Below, one piece after another: positions 56,610 through 58,084 of a stretch of 58,084 bases of DNA; the stretch's first letter is position 1; every line of letters starts with the position of its first letter. The notes beneath the pieces were generated by a model. That model was not told the DNA's origin, made no database searches, and saw only the letters and a list, made by a program, of their open reading frames with translations. The stretch lies in contig MU270061.1 in the NCBI GenBank assembly GCA_021432635.1, forward strand, positions 16,642-74,725, read 5' to 3'. The translations under genes were made by a program, and so were the position numbers. This stretch comes from Thozetella sp. PMI_491 (lineage: Eukaryota > Ascomycota > Sordariomycetes > Chaetosphaeriales > Chaetosphaeriaceae).

Positions 56610-58084
56610 GATGGCATGTCGAGTGCGAGAACACCGCGTGCCGTCCGTATGAGCATGCGACTTGACCACACGGGTCAGTCAGGCTGAGAGGAAGGGAGGT
56701 GGGGTAGCCGGTTTTTTGCTTTTTCCGCTCTCGCGATTGTGTATTGCGCGGTGCGCGGGGTCCCCTCAAGTCAAAGCGGGTTTGTTAGTCGAGTACGACT
56801 GGGCTGCGGGAGCCGCCAGGCCTAGGTCTCGGTTGCTCCAACTCGCTCTCCTGTTTGTTTCGTGCCCAAGGCGATTGAGGACAGTGTTATCCAACGGAGG
56901 TGGTTGGTTGGCCGGGCTGGGAACAGATGGGACGGCCGGAGGTGGGTATGGCGGAGAGGCGGCGGGAATAGATCTTGTTTCCCGTGCTGCGCAAGACCAC
57001 GGTTCTCACTGGAGGAGCGCGGGAGGTTGACGCGAAAAGGCCTTGTGTGCCAGAGAGGGCCGGGTTCCAACAATCTTTGCGGCCCAGGTTCGTTGCGGCG
57101 CCCCTTGATATAATCGATCCAAGCCAGTGGGCACCGATGGGGGTGACAGCAAGGACCCTGGCTGCGTTGGGTGCGAGGAACAAGAAAGGTTTGGCGAGCG
57201 TGGTGGGATGGGGCCTGAGCAGAGGTCACTCTGCTGTTCCTCGCTAGCCAGTCGACTGGCCCAGAAAGCTTCAAGGCAAGACGTCTGGGGCCCCGTACCA
57301 CCGGTCGGACTGGCACCACGTGTAATCGGGCACCACAGCACGTTGCAGTCGGGCGTGGGGTTGGCGTCTTCTGGGGAGGGGGGAGGTGGTCGCACCCTCT
57401 TTTGCAACGGGGTTCTGGCCGCCCTAGCTAGACCTTCTGCTGCAGCGGTTCCGGCTTTGGGCCTTCAGCTCTAAGGATGCAGAGCCGTGGGATGCCCTTG
57501 TCTGGATGTTTGGCACTCGTCCACTGGGAATTGTCTCCCGTCGCTCCGCGCTGATATCGCGCGATGCAGTCGAGTCACGCGAAAGCGAAGAAAAAAAACA
57601 ACGGAGAGAGGCCAATCGTGGCTGCGGTCAACCAGCCACGTGAGAAGCGAGGGAGAGCTGGCCCCAATGGGCGCGTCGGACAGGGCCAGCTTGCTGCCGC
57701 TATAGTTTGGCGGGGGAGGTTGGCCAAACGTGGGGGGGCAAGGAGCTAGGTGCACCTCTGCAAGGACAGGCAGCACCAAGTCAAAGGCGGAATGCGGTAC
57801 CAGCAGAACCCGAGGGCCGTGTCTTCGATATATGGCGAGGCGGCACTCCTGTGAAGCCTTGTGTTTCTTCCTGGGTCGGACGGAGGAGGAAGCGGGCGGA
57901 CGGAAGCTACTGTCGAGTGCGGCACGCCGACTTTTGAGGGAGGGCGGGAGCGAAAATTGTGTGGTGGGAGAGCCGGGGGGCGTCTAGGGGTCGCTCTTGA
58001 CGTGGTGAAACTGGGTGCGCCAGTGCGGAGGGCCACCAGGGGAGAGAGGCGTGCTTGTGTGGGTGGGCCGACGGGTGAAAGCCC
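56610..58084. other. Upstream region of the Ser/Pro-rich protein gene
   Basis: 1.48 kb to the window edge with no supported gene. Several GA/GGG-rich stretches are present on the + strand and an A8 run at 57592-57599. Confidence 0.5.

Overview
The window looks like a piece of nuclear chromosome from a filamentous ascomycete (Pezizomycotina, most like a Sordariomycete). Supporting signs are short GT-AG introns of about 50-150 nt with CTAAC/CTGAC-type branch sites, GC-rich codon third positions, a sharply bounded AT-rich island of the kind left by repeat-induced point mutation (RIP), an Mtr-type amino acid permease, an AflR-like zinc-cluster regulator and a CYP504-type P450. No prokaryotic operon signals, tRNAs, rRNAs or CRISPR arrays were found. 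Gene models were spliced by hand from reading-frame phase, splice signals and family conservation; none has transcript support.

Bases 1-4190 are a gene-free AT-rich island. It holds the C-terminal half of a RIP-mutated hAT transposase (about 2480-3345, + strand) and two copies of one Tc1/mariner-like miniature element with TA target sites: 1666-1942, still GC/CpG-containing, and 621-888, eroded by C-to-T and G-to-A changes. The island ends inside the 3' end of an FSH1-type serine hydrolase gene (4194-4972).

Bases 6.3-21.8 kb carry a GH18 chitinase ending in RDEL (6324-7791, -), Jip5/WDR55 (8353-9695, +), a four-helix MARVEL protein (10468-10989, -), a secreted protein with an 18-residue asparagine run (11713-12810, -), transcription elongation factor Spt5 (15499-18808, -) and a DCAF7/WDR68-like WD40 protein (19825-21819, -).

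Bases 22.9-43.8 kb carry a CoA-pathway phosphopantetheine adenylyltransferase (+), a Zn2Cys6 regulator (-), a patatin-type triacylglycerol lipase (-), a COG2945-like hydrolase (+), argininosuccinate lyase (-, five exons) head-to-head with a secreted M24 peptidase (+), an Mtr-like amino acid permease (-) and CYP504 (+).

Bases 46.1-56.6 kb carry the 2-oxoglutarate dehydrogenase subunit Kgd4 (+) followed closely by an unrecognised 52-codon ORF (+), cytochrome c1 heme lyase (+), a RUS/DUF647 membrane protein (-), mevalonate diphosphate decarboxylase (-) and a Ser/Pro-rich protein of unknown function (-). The last 1.5 kb is its upstream region.

The genes are mostly unlinked housekeeping functions (transcription, ribosome biogenesis, arginine, sterol, CoA, mitochondrial haem and TCA-cycle steps) mixed with secreted hydrolases. 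I see no biosynthetic cluster and no convincing new multi-gene system. The most interesting points are the paired miniature transposons, the hAT fossil, the RDEL chitinase, two GC-AG introns, the ORF behind kgd4, a retainable 78-nt intron and a 26-G homopolymer inside an intron.
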